In this document: positions 25,183-37,033 of the stretch, one piece after another
Numbering within the stretch: the stretch's first letter is position 1
Layout: the number at the start of each line of letters is the position of its first letter
DNA from: Erpobdella octoculata
Lineage: Eukaryota > Annelida > Clitellata > Hirudinida > Erpobdellidae
Length of the DNA: 64,000 nt
Assembly: GCA_963978895.1 (NCBI GenBank)
Contig: OZ022238.1
Location: 5,112,588 to 5,176,587 of the forward strand
Direction: 5' to 3'
The notes under the pieces: model-generated
What the model was told of the DNA's origin: nothing
Seen by the model: the letters and a program-made list of their open reading frames with translations, nothing else
The model's database searches: none
Translations under genes and position numbers: made by a program

Positions 25183-26199
25183 ACTCAAGCTCTAATCGTT
25201 GTTTTTTCACCATCTTTGCATTGAAATTAACGAATCTTACACGTCTTGCGGAAAAATGGAAAAATTAATAACCTGGAATGTGCTTCATTTTCGGCAAAGT
25301 CGTGTTTACATTCAATTCACCTACTAAATCTCTAATTTGTTAAAAAACGGGTATCACACTAATTTTCAGATTATTTGAAATTACACATTTTGCATCCAGA
25401 TGTTTACATTTGATTCCACATTTGAAGTAAAAGAACAAGGTTTTATGTAAACTTCAAAAGTTCAAAGTCAGGTTTTTTACAAAATTAGTTTCTTGTGACA
25501 AACATTTTTTTAAAAACTGTGGTGATTCCAGGAACTGGAAAAACATAGATTCGATTTGAAAATGTTTTTGCACGTGCCTAATGCTTATGTTTGGATGTTC
25601 AAAGCTGTTTTGAAGCTTGAAAGCAGTCCGGTAGGGTTTATATACTTACTCTTTAAAAACCCGGACAACGGAAGAGGGAATAGGGTGAGACAAAAAACAT
25701 TAGTAATAAAAAAGCTCAGTCAATGTCGGATACACCCAGCTAGTTTTAAATATAGACTTTTTTATGTTTAGTTCCTTACTTATTACTACTTATTAGTGCA
25801 TACAGTAAGCAAAATTTCTAAAACCGGGCTGATAATCAAGCAAACTAATGTCATTTTTTTTAACTTAAAAACTGGAAACGTTTTCTAAACTACATTAGAA
25901 ATAATTTTTTAAAAACAAAATAGTTACAAGTGAAGGTTGTTGATAGCGCTAACGTTTTACTGAGCATATCATAGTTTCAAAGTAATAAAACACTGGGAAA
26001 TCGACTTAAAGTGGATTAGTATAGGAAGATCAAATAAAAAACGCACAGGTACTGAACAAATAAAAAATTAAAACGGTAAATTATGTGCTGCAAAAAAAAG
26101 TTTAATAAATTGTTCTGAGAATAAAATCAATAAAATGAAAAAATAATCTTGCATCTAAAACCTTTCTTAATGGGGTTAGTTTTTAGATGTTTTCATAGC

Positions 26200-27798
26200 C
26201 TATTGAACGGGATTTGTTTTTACAAAAGATATTTTTGATGAACAAAATTGTTCTTTGACAACTAAAACTAGATTAATAAGAAATTCAATTAGTTCAACGA
26301 GTGTCATAATGGTAACACCCAACCACAAGCTGAGACTTCCACCGACGGTACCAAGAATAGATTCCCAGGTATAAACAGGCGTGTCAGTAATTGAAGTTGG
26401 ATTGTCTGAAGTAAAGGAAAACTTAACTTGCAAGAAATTTGATCCAATTTTATTAACTTTTCTGAAAAATGTACTTAATTGAGTGGAGGTAATTATATCC
26501 TGATCAAATTTATCAATTGCGTCAAGGTATTCTTTGAAGTAATCATAAAGTTTTGTACCAAAATATAAATAATTTTTTATAAAGGTATCGAAGAAATGTC
26601 TGTGAAGAGACACGTGAGGCCAATCGTATAACAGTAATACAACTCTATTGTAGTAAGTTTTGACGCACTGGTCTTTACAAGATGTTGAACATAATTCATA
26701 CAATAAATCAGAAATCCTCTCTGCGCAGTCCAATTGTTTCAGGGCATTTTTAGTCATGTTTATTTCTATTTCATTGTCGAGCTTGCTTTTCTTGGCTGTT
26801 AAACTGGTATTGCCACAAATGTTGTAACTTTTAGACGTAAAATGATTATAAACGTCTGCTGGTATACAATCGCATTCACTTATAAAGGCTTCTTGTTTGC
26901 ATTGATTTTCACATAAAAAACTGGTGTAGATAATATCAGATACATCTGTTAGTAACTTTTTGTTTTCACAGCCATTGAGAGTGTATGGTTCGTTTAGTAT
27001 CGTTTTAACGTTCATGGTCATTTCTATCAATGAATCAGTTCCTGTGCCAAGGTTGAATCCTTTGGATACATCATCAATGACACCAGGAGGAGACAGTTTA
27101 ACTTTAACTCCATCTGTGTTCATATCGTTCAATTTGAAATCAAATTTATCTTGCATGTTATACAATGTGTTTGTGTATATAATCATTGTTAAAGATTTTA
27201 TCGAAAAGTTGCAAAATGTTGGTATTTTAAACAAATAACAGTTGTAATAAACTGGATGGTAAATAGTTTCATTTTCTAAGTTGCAGTTTATGTCTTCAAC
27301 TACAGAATCAGTCAAGTTAAGCATAAAGTAATCAATTAAAAACGGGATTGAATAATCTGGTTTTACACCAAATTTTGGTAATGACATCAGATAACTGTTA
27401 TTCCCAATATTATCCGCAACATCGCCAAAATAAAAATCTTCATAGTTGCTGTTTTCATCATTTAAAGAGTCGGTTATATTTTTCATTTTTTCATAATATT
27501 CGTTTTGCGTCAAATATTCATTATAATCTATTTCAGTAAGTTTTGGTTGAAGACTACAAAATGTTATCCATGGAAAAATATTTGGCTGAAGTAATTGCCC
27601 GGTTGAAGTTTTATGAGGATAGAAAGAAAAATTAATAAATAAGTTTGACAGTTGCCAAATAAGAATTCCTGTGCATCCGATTGCCGTAAATAACCACATT
27701 AATTTAAAAAAATACCTTTTTGATTTGAGAATCTTCGATACACCACGTATAGAAACATTTTCTCCAAATCTTACGAATTCTTCTTTAACTGTGTGCAT
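26200..27798 (-). CDS. DEG/ENaC-family ion channel subunit, paralogue 4
   Basis: An intact 532-residue frame starting MHTVKEEFVRFG. It has the RG variant of the gating motif (18-19), TM1 at about 33-55, FPWITFC, the Cys-rich region (CENQCKQE, CDCIPADVYN, CSTSCKDQC) and TM2 with GGSLSLWLGVT. It is the closest relative of the gene at 33179-34777: both have IRGVSKILKSKRYFF and FTAIGCTG where the other paralogues have VRGVSKIIKSKRYF and FAAIG. The extracellular segment around residues 90-135 and the segment before CGNTSLT differ most between paralogues. The upstream block lies 256-457 bases before the start. Probably a plasma-membrane cation channel subunit; partners and ligand unknown. Confidence 0.93.
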   Translation of the reverse strand: MHTVKEEFVRFGENVSIRGVSKILKSKRYFFKLMWLFTAIGCTGILIWQLSNLFINFSFYPHKTSTGQLLQPNIFPWITFCSLQPKLTEIDYNEYLTQNEYYEKMKNITDSLNDENSNYEDFYFGDVADNIGNNSYLMSLPKFGVKPDYSIPFLIDYFMLNLTDSVVEDINCNLENETIYHPVYYNCYLFKIPTFCNFSIKSLTMIIYTNTLYNMQDKFDFKLNDMNTDGVKVKLSPPGVIDDVSKGFNLGTGTDSLIEMTMNVKTILNEPYTLNGCENKKLLTDVSDIIYTSFLCENQCKQEAFISECDCIPADVYNHFTSKSYNICGNTSLTAKKSKLDNEIEINMTKNALKQLDCAERISDLLYELCSTSCKDQCVKTYYNRVVLLLYDWPHVSLHRHFFDTFIKNYLYFGTKLYDYFKEYLDAIDKFDQDIITSTQLSTFFRKVNKIGSNFLQVKFSFTSDNPTSITDTPVYTWESILGTVGGSLSLWLGVTIMTLVELIEFLINLVLVVKEQFCSSKISFVKTNPVQ

Positions 27799-28053
27799 TT
27801 TTCAGATGTTCTTGGTTTTTTTTTATCAAATTTGACGATTTAAAGCAATAGTTTTTGCAAAATATTTTGCAATTAAATCGTTAAAAACTTCTATATTGTC
27901 GATGGTTAAAAATTATGAAAAAAAACAATTTAAAAATTTGAAATTTTTGAATTACATATTTTCACTTGTGCTTGTTAAAACAAATTTTTATATCACGATA
28001 AATTTACAAACAGAACAACCCTTGTAAGCATATTTGTAAATAAAAAAATGAGG

Positions 28054-28255
28054 TATTCCACTCAAATATAGTTGTCGATCGATTTTTTCTGCGCACTTTT
28101 TGTCATGGCTTTTTTCTACGCACCAAGTTGATGTCAACAAAAGGTACATTACAATTGTGATTTCACTCTAGCTGCACAAATGCACTAAAACAATTGTGCT
28201 GTAGCACTGCATTCAATTATTCCTATGATCGAGATGCATTTGCGACAACTAACGT
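28054..28255 (-). promoter_or_regulatory. Conserved upstream block of the channel genes, copy 4
   Basis: Same ordered motifs as the block at 23893-24101, including GATGTCAAC, TACATTACAATTGTGATTTC, TGCACAAATGCACTAAAACA, CAATTGTGCTGTAG and GAGATGCATTTGCGACAACT. It lies about 256-457 bases before the start at 27798. Function inferred from conservation and position only. Confidence 0.5.
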
Positions 28256-28979
28256 TTTAGCTTAATGAGCTTTCCAGTCGCAATATTCTAATAACATGTT
28301 GTTATTTTTTAAAACGTTTTTACTTTAAATGTAAAGCTCATAAAATCATATTGACCAAGTGTGTGCTGAAAAAATAGCCAGAAAGAATTTGAAAAATTGG
28401 AATGAAAGTGTTCTCACAACCAATGTGAAAAGAACATATGTATAAGTGTTCTGTGAAAACAAAACTTATAGCTGTTTCAATGAATTGAAAAATTGGCTGC
28501 AAAACCTTTCATCATTTTAAACTTGTTTGAAAGTGAAAAATGTGAAATTTTAAAGTAGTTTTCTGTATTAAAAAAAAATAATTGGGTAAAAAGCAATTGA
28601 ATATGTGATTCTGAAAAAACAATGATTATGACCGCGTAACAAATGATTAACTCTAGCAGCATTTTTCGAATCAAATATTTATGTAAACGAAGTTTTCACA
28701 AAGTTTTTATTTATTTTTAGTGAGTCCATTACCGAGAATGAATCAAAATTTGTTTAACGGTAAAATCCTTTCAAAAATCTTTTTATACAGATCGAGAATG
28801 GTTTGTGTAACAACCATTTAACTGTGCATACGACGACGACAAACAAACATATGATCTAGTAAAACAAAAACAAAAATTGCAGCAAAGCAGTCACAGACAA
28901 AACCATGAGAACGATAAAAAAAAACGTAAATATTAGCAGACCAAACATAACAACGAGTTGCACTAGTCGAGCCTTGAGA
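28256..28979. other. Non-coding part of the segmental duplication
   Basis: AT-rich; aligns with 35231-35890. No coding frame is conserved between the two copies. Confidence 0.5.
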
Positions 28980-29520
28980 AGACCAGAAAGTTAGCAAGTA
29001 TATTGAAGCCAGACACTGGAAGGGATGGTCCGACGGCTTTGATTGCTCATAGCATTATCAAACAGGCGCAAGACATGTCTTATGTAAGTCATCTTTGTTA
29101 AGGCCGAGTTAGCGTAATCAATTAATTTCTAAATAATTGGGCACTGATGGCTACACAGTTGGCTGGTGAACCAAATGACTTCTGAATTTTTTGGATTTAA
29201 TTGAGGGTTACAAGATTTCATCCATTGATCAATATCGTCCACGCAAGTCGATACAAGCCATGATTAGGATTGCAGTGATAGTAAATTGAGTATCCAGGAC
29301 ATCCGAAAAAATCTTGAGTTCGGCAGCTTATGTAGAATGAAATTGACGGTATGCTCATTGGTTTATAGAGATGAGATTATTGTCGCTGAAATGATTTGTG
29401 ATTCTGTTGAGAATCAGACGATTAAGAAGCCTTGAGAATACCCTTAAATTTGTTATAGGGCGAAATAAATTTGTGTTGCCGTTACCAAGATGATATTCAT
29501 GTTTCTGGAAATGTCAAAAT
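28980..29520 (-). pseudogene. Dead CR1-like LINE, RT remnant (left copy)
   Basis: Minus-strand translation gives, in shifting frames and with stops, FSRLLNRLILNRI, DNNLISINQ, AYRQFHST and later DDIDQWMKS, LNPKNSEVIWFTS. These are the RT landmarks of CR1/L2-type LINEs (the SKLLER block, the QSAYRxxHSTETAL block and the region after the catalytic motif). The middle, including the catalytic FADD, appears deleted. The same relic is in the other copy of the segmental duplication, so it was dead before the duplication. Confidence 0.7.
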
Positions 29521-31799
29521 TCGGGCTTTTGGCATTTCCCCATGCTCTCATACTCTGAAAGATATCCCGTTCTACTTGCCCAGTAAACTGGAAACAATAA
29601 CCCAGAAATTATTCAACAAACAGTGTTGTTTTATAATTTGAAACTTTTTAATTTATGACTTAGTAAATTACAGACTCAAAATTCAAATCGTTAATCGGAG
29701 TCGCTCTAGGCAATTTTGTTCACATACGTACTTGCGTCTGTATAAGCGTGTCTGTTTATATTGAGATCTGACTATTAACATATAATATAGTAACAGTTCA
29801 TCAACATGCTAATAATCCAAGTTGGTACGCAAGTTAGTCAAAATGTTGCTTGCAGCACTAAATGCTCGCTAGCTTCTGTTCTGAATTTCTGGAATAACAA
29901 ATAATCTGCGAACAGCCTTCGAAAGTTTGGAAACTTTATTTCTTGCAAACTGGGATTTTCACTACTGAAGTAGGCTGTTGTAACATTTTTCAGCATCTTC
30001 TGAATTCTTAAAATCCGAGTTTGCAAAAAGCATAGAGGTTTCTAGGGGTCAAGCAGTTTATTCATGTATTTTACTTTATTTATCAATTGCTTTTATGACA
30101 GCATAGATTTTTTAATAAATACGAGCAATTTCATCCACTTTCGACAATACATATAACGGATGAAGGCCAATTGCAGCAACACAGTTTTATTACATCAGCA
30201 ACGAAAAAGGCGTTTTTCAAGCCTTTCGCCAGTTAAGTACACAGCCAGGAAATCTTGGTTTCATCTTCATCTCTGTTTTCAGACTCTTTTTTGCAAACTT
30301 CTGCGCAGCTCATGCAACACCAGTAATAATTGACTGTATGTGCTATTTAACCCCCACATTTAAATTTTGAAGAAAAAAAAACGTTATGTTCAATAATTGG
30401 GTCACACAAAAACGTCATTGTCAATTTGTTTTAAAAAAAAAATAATGTAAATGTTCGGTTAACATTATGATGTTCTAGAGATGATTTAAAAAATCGTAAC
30501 CTAGAGTCGATGTTCCTGGTTGAAAAATAGCTTCAACTTTAATGAAAATATGCTATTCTAATCTCGAGCTTTATAAACCTCGGTCAAAAATTCATCAAGA
30601 ATGTTTCTATTCTTTGGATTCTATGTAGTAGTAAGTATTGTATAACTATGTTTTAGAAACTTTTCTTCTATGATTCAACTGTTTTACGTTTTCATGACCT
30701 TTGCCCACATTTCCTAATTTTCTCAAAAGACAACAGCTTGCAGCTTCATTCTTTTAAGGATTTTTGTTATTTGATATATCTTAAAACAATTTTATTTACA
30801 AAACCGCAAAACATGATATTTTGATTTTTTTTAGTTTATGCAAGCAGTTTCAAAGAATCTCACAAAACTCAGAAACCCGCATGCTCTGGCTATCACAACA
30901 AATCTCACTTGTAGAACAAAGATGAGTCCTTAAATCAATAAATGAAAAAAGAAAAATTTCATACATTAAGATTCTGAGTTGCAGAAACTAGAAAAAATTA
31001 ATCCAAATATGAAATACATCAGAGGTTTCGAGAAATACAAAGTCACACCATCTTAACCATTTACTCTTACTTCGGGCAGGTGCTACTGGGGTTAACTCCA
31101 GGATTCACTAGCATTTGTTTTGAGTTCCTTTTACTTTTTCCTTGCTGAAACGTAAGCAGGTATCTGTGGTTTAAAACTGGTTTTTAAGCGATTCCCGAAA
31201 AGTTTTTGAAATCCAGATATCTGTTTATTTTCTTACAATTCTGATTTTTGGTAATTTATTGAATCTGCGTTGTTGAATATTCGCCGCCTCTCATCTCATA
31301 GACAATTTTTAATTATAACTGTTTAGTTTAATCTCCCGTTAATAATACTAAGCTCTACCTACAGGCACTATTACGGATGTTATCGTGAACTTCGTTACAT
31401 TGATGCTTTAGAAGGAGATCTAGATCGAGAAGGAAAATTTTACTTTGCATTCCGTTTTACCATTTCTTAAAATAATAACGAAGTAATCAAATAATAATGT
31501 TCTAAGCTGTATAATTAAAATTTGTATTCAATATATTTTGTTTATTACATATTTTTTTTGTTTTTCAGGTTGCCATTTTTTTATATTGTGCTTCTTTTAA
31601 AATCGTTTATAATAACTTCACCGTGTTTGCTTGCTTGCTTGAACCATACGCTAGGACCCTTTATCACTTAAAAAAAATTAAAAAAACGATTTTCCGTTAT
31701 TCGATCAAATTAAAATTTAGTGCGTTTATTTGCTGTTGCAGATTTCACATTTTTTTAAATTTCCAGATTGATTGGCCAAAATGTGAGTAAATTTTAAAA
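29521..31799. other. Intergenic, no recognised gene
   Basis: About 2.3 kb of AT-rich sequence with no supported coding frame, repeat or RNA gene. Confidence 0.35.
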
Positions 31800-32293
31800 T
31801 AAATCAGAAAAAAATCATAGACTTCAAAAACCCAGAATAAGAGTTGCTGAAGTGAAAACAACTATAATTTTGCAAAAAATAAAACTGAAGCTCTGAAGTA
31901 TCCAGACCAAAACTTTTGAAATCTATGCTTTTTTACTTTTTTGCATTGAAATTACCAAATTAATTAACAACCAGGAATGTGTTTCATTTTTGACAAAGTC
32001 GTGTTAGCATTGGTCTCACTTTCTGAATCTCTAATTTGTAAAATCACTGATTCCATACTAATCTACAGAAAATTTGAAGATATACTTCCTGCTTCTTGAT
32101 ATTTCTATTTAGTTCCACATTTGAAATAAAAAAACAATGTTTCATGTGAAAAGTCAAAGTTCAAGGTCAGGTCGTTTGCAAAATTAGGTTCTTGTGACAC
32201 CAATGTTTTTGGAAATTATCCGAAAATGTATGGGGATTTCAGGAACAGGAGAAAACGTGTATTCAATTTGAAAGAGGTTTTGCACAAGCATAA

Positions 32294-32743
32294 TGCTCAT
32301 GTTTGGCTGTTAAACGTTGTTTTAAAACAGAGGCAATTTGAATAGTGCAATCCGGTAGGGTATATATTGTAAACTATTTCAAATTCTGACAACGAAAGAG
32401 GAAGTGAGGTAAAATACGACACATGAGTGCTAAACAAATTCCAGAAATGCCGGGTACCCCCGGCAGGTTTTAGATATAGATTTTTGTCCTGTTCATTTCA
32501 TTACTTATTAGTGCATACTGCTCATGTTTGGCTGTTAAACGTTGTTTTAAAACAGAGGCAATTTGAATAGTGCAATCCGGTAGGGTATATATTGTAAACT
32601 ATTTCAAATTCTGACAACGAAAGAGGAAGTGAGGTAAAATACGACACATGAGTGCTAAACAAATTCCAGAAATGCCGGGTACCCCCGGCAGGTTTTAGAT
32701 ATAGATTTTTGTCCTGTTCATTTCATTACTTATTAGTGCATAC
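32294..32743. repeat. 225-bp exact tandem duplication
   Basis: A 225-base unit starting TGCTCATGTTTGGCTG occurs at 32294-32518 and again at 32519-32743, with no difference that I can see. It includes a GCCGGGTACCCCCGGC near-palindrome. The sister segment at about 25580-25800 has only one diverged copy, so the duplication is younger than the segmental duplication, or is an assembly artefact. Confidence 0.9.
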
Positions 32744-33178
32744 AGTAAGCAAGAAGTCTAAAACCGGACTGATAACAAAGGAACAAAATGTCATTTAGTC
32801 ATTTATCATTTAAAACTTAAAATCTAGTAAACGTAATTAACAAAATCTTTCAAAATAATTGTTTTAAAAAAATGTTCCAAGTGAAAGTTTTGATAACGTT
32901 AACGTTTTAATAAGCATATAATAGTTTCAAAGTATTCAAACACTATGATATCGCCTTAGAGTTCATTTCAAACATAGAAACGCAAGGATCAATATTAGTC
33001 TGGGGAGAAAAATTAAAAAATGCACGTTTACTGAACGAATGAAGACTTGAAACAGCAAAATATGTGCAGCAAAAAAATTTAAAAAAAATTGTTTTAAGAA
33101 ATAATCACTAAAATGAAAAAAATTATTCTTGCATCAAAAAATGTCCCACTGGAGTTAGTTTATAACTGTTTTCATAGC

Positions 33179-34777
33179 CTACTCCATTAAAACATTTTTC
33201 GCAAAAGATGTTTTTGACGGACACAAATTTTCTTTGACAATTAAAATTAGGTTAATAAAGAACTCAACTAGTTCAACGAATGTCATAATGGTAACACCCA
33301 ACCATAAACTAAGACTTCCACCGACGGTACCAAGAATAGATTCCCAGGTATAAACCGGCGTGTCAGTGATTGAAGTTGGATTGTCTGACGTAAAGGAAAA
33401 CTTTACTTGCAAGAAATTTTCTCCAATTTTAATACTTTGTCTAAAAAATGTATTCAATTGAGTTGAAGTAATAAGTTCTTTATCAAATTTGTCAATTTCA
33501 TCAGTATAGTCTTTAAAATAATCATAAAGTTTTGTACCAGAAATTAAGTACTCTTTTATAAATGTATTAAAGAAATGTCTATGTAAAGACACGTGCGGCC
33601 AACCATATAACAGTAAAACAACTCTATCGTAGTACGTTTTGACGCATGGATCTGTACAAAGTGTTGAACAAAATTCATACAATTCATCTGAATTTCTATT
33701 TGCACAATCCAATTCTTCCATTGCATTTTTAGTCATATTCATTGCTGTTTCCTTGTCGAGTTTGTTTTTCTTAGCTGTTAGACTGGTATTGCCACAAATG
33801 TTGTAACTTTTAGACGTTAAATGGTTGTAAACCTCTGCTGGTAAACAATCGCACTCATTCATAAACATGTCTCGTTTGCATTGGTTTTCACATAAAAAGC
33901 TGGTGTAGGTAATATCAGAATCGTCTTCTAAAAACTTTTTACTTTCGCAGCTATTGGGATTATAAGGTTCGCTTAATATAGTTTTAATGTTCATGGTCAT
34001 TTCTATCAATGAATCAGTTCCTGTGCCAAGATTAAATCCTTTGTAAACATCATCAATGACACCAGGAGAGGACAGTTTAACTTTAACTCCATCTGTGTTC
34101 ATATCGTTCCACTTGAAGTCAAATTTATCCTGCATGTCATACAAGGTGTTTGTGTATATAATCATTGTTAAAGATTTTATCGAAAAGTTGCAGGATTTCG
34201 GTATTTTGAACAAATAACAGTTGTAATAATATGGATGGTAAATAGTTTCATTTTCCAAATTGCAGTTGATGTCATTAATTATTGAATCAGTTAGGTTCAG
34301 TATAAAGTAATCAATTAAAAACGGGATTGAATAATCTGGTTTCATACCAAATTTTGGCAATGATATTAGATAACTGTCATTTCCAATGTTTTCCGCAGCA
34401 TCGCCAAAATAAAAATCTTCATAGTTGCTATTTTCATCATTTAAAGAGTCGGTTATATTTTTCATTCTTTCATAATATTCGTTTTGCGTCAAATATTCAT
34501 CATAATCTATTTGAGTAAGTTTTGGTTGAAGACTACAAAATGTTATCCATGGAAAAATGTTCGGCTGAGGTGATTGCCCGGTTGAGGTTTTATAAGGATA
34601 GAAAGAAAAACTAATAAATAAGTTTGACAGTTGCCAAATAAGAATTCCTGTGCATCCAATTGCCGTAAATAACCACATTAATTTAAAAAAATACCTTTTT
34701 GATTTGAGAATCTTTGAAACACCACGTATGGAAACATTTTCTCCAAATCTTACAAATTCTTCTTTAATTGGAAGCAT
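33179..34777 (-). CDS. DEG/ENaC-family ion channel subunit, paralogue 5
   Basis: An intact 532-residue frame, start MLPIKEEFVRFG aligned with its paralogues. Layout is as in the family: RG in place of HG at 18-19, TM1 at about 33-55, FPWITFC, a Cys-rich loop (CENQCKRD, CDCLPAEVYN, CSTLCTDPC), TM2 with the GVT filter and a short tail. It arose with paralogue 4 by segmental duplication. The TM2 segment and the 30 residues before it are almost identical in all copies, while the distal extracellular parts vary. Local differences include FKWNDM for FKLNDM and KLSSPG for KLSPPG. The upstream block lies 249-453 bases before the start. Location is inferred as plasma membrane; ligand unknown. Confidence 0.93.
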   Translation of the reverse strand: MLPIKEEFVRFGENVSIRGVSKILKSKRYFFKLMWLFTAIGCTGILIWQLSNLFISFSFYPYKTSTGQSPQPNIFPWITFCSLQPKLTQIDYDEYLTQNEYYERMKNITDSLNDENSNYEDFYFGDAAENIGNDSYLISLPKFGMKPDYSIPFLIDYFILNLTDSIINDINCNLENETIYHPYYYNCYLFKIPKSCNFSIKSLTMIIYTNTLYDMQDKFDFKWNDMNTDGVKVKLSSPGVIDDVYKGFNLGTGTDSLIEMTMNIKTILSEPYNPNSCESKKFLEDDSDITYTSFLCENQCKRDMFMNECDCLPAEVYNHLTSKSYNICGNTSLTAKKNKLDKETAMNMTKNAMEELDCANRNSDELYEFCSTLCTDPCVKTYYDRVVLLLYGWPHVSLHRHFFNTFIKEYLISGTKLYDYFKDYTDEIDKFDKELITSTQLNTFFRQSIKIGENFLQVKFSFTSDNPTSITDTPVYTWESILGTVGGSLSLWLGVTIMTFVELVEFFINLILIVKENLCPSKTSFAKNVLME

Positions 34778-35025
34778 TTTTTAGATATCCTTGGTTTTTA
34801 TCAAGTTTGAATATTTAAAAGCAATATTTCTTGCAAACGACTTCGCAACTAAATCGTCAAAGAATTTTATATTGACGATTTCCACAAATTATGAAATAAA
34901 AAACAATTTAAAGAATTGAATTTTTTGAGTTACATATTTCCATTTCTGATTGCTGAAACGAGTTTTTATATTATAATAAATTTACAAGCAACACATCCTT
35001 TATACAATTCTTTAAAATAAAAAAT

Positions 35026-35230
35026 GAGGTATTCCACTGAAATATAGTGGTCGATCAATTTTTTTCTGTGCCCTTTTGTCATGGCTTTTTTCTATGCGGA
35101 AGGCTAATGTCAATAAAAGATACATTACAATTGTGATTTCACTCTAACTGCACAAATGCACTAAAACAATTGTGCTGTAGTACAGCATTCAATTATTTTT
35201 ATCATCGAGATGATTTTGCGACAAATAATG
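35026..35230 (-). promoter_or_regulatory. Conserved upstream block of the channel genes, copy 5
   Basis: Motifs in the same order as copy 4 (CCACTGAAATATAGTGGTCG, TAATGTCAAT, TACATTACAATTGTGATTTC, TGCACAAATGCACTAAAACA, GAGATGATTTTGCGACAA). Part of the similarity to copy 4 comes from the recent segmental duplication; copies 3 and 6 give the independent support. Confidence 0.5.
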
Positions 35231-35889
35231 TTTTAGTTTAACGAGATTTCCTGCCGCAACATTCTATTATTTTTGAAAACTTTTCGTACTTGAAAAATAA
35301 AGCTCATGAAATCATATTGACCGGTTGTGTGCTGAAAAATAATCAGAAATAATGTGGAAAGCTGGAATGCATATGTTGTCACAACAAATGAGAGAGGAAC
35401 ATGTGTAAAAGTGTTGTGCTAAAAGAAAACTGAAAGCTGTTTAAACAAATTGTATAAATTGGCTCCTAAAATTTTTATCATCTTAAACTTGCGTGGATTT
35501 CAAAATTGTTTTTTAAATAAAAAATATTTGATAAATAATATTTGAAGAAAATAAAACACTTATTTTTTAATAAAATATGGGATTCTGAAAAACAATGATT
35601 TTGCCCGTGTAACAAATAATTTAATGCAGCAGTATATTTCAAATTAAATATAGTTTTTAAAAAGATTTTATTAATTTTAAGCAAGTCCATCACAGAGAAG
35701 TAATCAAAACCCTTTTAACAGATCGATAATTGTCTGTGTATCAACCATTTAACTGTTTATTCGACGACGACATGCAAACAGATGATCTAGTAAAACAAAA
35801 ACAAAAATTGCAACTGAGCAGTCACATACAAAACCAATGGCAACCATAACAAACGTATATATTAGCAGATCGAACCTAACGACGAGCAT

Positions 35890-36134
35890 TGAGAAGACCA
35901 GAAAGTTAGCAAGTATCTTGAGGTCAGACACTAGCTGCAACGGCCAATTCATGTCCAATGTAAGTCATCATTGTTAAGTCCAAGTTTGCGTAATCTATTA
36001 ATTTCATAACTTAACAGCTGGGCATTGATGAATACACCGTTGGCTGGTGAACCAAATGACTTCTAATTTTTTTTGGATTTAATTAAAAGTCACATGACTT
36101 CATCCATTGATCAATATCGTCCACCCAAGTTGAT
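35890..36134 (-). pseudogene. Dead CR1-like LINE, RT remnant (right copy, 3' portion)
   Basis: It aligns with the 3' half of the relic at 28980-29520. The remainder continues on the other side of the LTR element at 41502, so the retrotransposon landed inside this relic. Confidence 0.65.
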
Positions 36135-36139
36135 ACTAG

Positions 36140-36489
36140 TGTCGACTTGGGCAAACCGCTCAACAACAAAACTCCAACTTCAACTTAAGAGGTCTTTATT
36201 ATTAAATAAAAAATTAACAAAACGGAAAATGTAACTTCAATACGAAAATTCGCCAATTCAACAATTCACCACAATTCGCTCCTAACTACGTGACCACCAC
36301 TCTTGAGCTCCACTCTGACTACACTCCAAAACTCTGCGCATAGTTTTTTCGCCTAAACAGCACGCTAGCCACTAATATACAACAACTCCTACAACTACAG
36401 GTGAACATTCATACTACAACAAATAGCGAGCGTACACACAACACATCCCATCCACCAATAATCACATACACAACATGTCGATCTTGACA
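36140..36489 (-). repeat. 3' LTR of the Gypsy-type element
   Basis: 350 bp, about 98% identical to the other LTR. It is the downstream LTR in element orientation, since the polypurine tract abuts its inner edge. Confidence 0.95.
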
Positions 36490-36505
36490 TTCCGTCCCTT
36501 CCTCC
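36490..36505 (-). other. Polypurine tract
   Basis: On the minus strand GGAGGAAGGGACGGAA lies directly beside the 3' LTR, the expected plus-strand primer position. Confidence 0.85.
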
Positions 36506-36616
36506 AGACAAAAAAATGTTTTTTTTTCTCTCTTCTAATTCTGGAAATTCATTTTAGGCTTCCATCGGCTAAGTTAACACGGATGTAGACTCAGGAAATC
36601 TGCTCCAACGTTGTCT

Positions 36617-37033
36617 TTACCTCGTCATCTGCGCCATCCATCGGTTCCAAAATAACTGCTCCAGTAATTTCAGTAGTTCCACCCGAAGAAAGAAGCGTGG
36701 AAACTTGAGATGTTTTTTTTTGTTTTCAGAGTTCTCAATTTTTCTGTCCCAGTATTTTTTAAGCATGTTAGCATGAAACAATCTGGAACGTGTTGGCAAC
36801 TGAACTCGATAATCGCAGGGTCCGCATCTCTCTAGTACTTCATAAGGACCCTGCCAATGCATCAGAAGTTTACTGTTCTCTGTTGGCAACAATAGAAGAA
36901 CCTTTTCTCCTGGTGCAAAAACTCGATTGATTTCGTGCTTTAGCGTCAAAGTACTTTTTCTGAATAATTCGAGATTCTTTCAAACTCTGGTATGCCAGTT
37001 TACACGTTTCCTGAAGCCTCTCTTTCGATTCTA
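36617..37033 (-). pseudogene. Integrase C-terminal part of the Gypsy-type element
   Basis: From the right edge, a frame carrying KESRIIQKKYFDAKAR shifts near 36930 into a frame carrying VFAPGEKVLLLLP and the GPY/F-type module (WQGPYEVLERCGPCDYRVQ, then HANMLKKYWDR). This is the usual C-terminal targeting and DNA-binding module of Gypsy integrases. A second shift near 36680 follows. A further short acidic linker is seen, then the polypurine tract, with no RT motif anywhere. The insertion at 37034-38449 separates this part from the catalytic core. Confidence 0.85.

Larger units (their letters stand above)
25140..29520. repeat. Segmental duplication, left copy
   Basis: This block aligns in order with 31800-36134 plus 41502-41770. 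The alignment covers the 3' flank, channel gene 4 (against gene 5), the upstream block, about 1 kb of further upstream sequence and a dead LINE. Long shared stretches include GATCTAGTAAAACAAAAACA and GAAGACCAGAAAGTTAGCAA. The two copies differ by scattered substitutions and small indels. Confidence 0.85.
31800..36134. repeat. Segmental duplication, right copy (first part)
   Basis: Counterpart of 25140-29250. It is interrupted at 36135 by the LTR retrotransposon and resumes at 41502, where GGATTGCAGTGA..AATTTGAGTA and the following LINE sequence continue the alignment. Confidence 0.85.
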
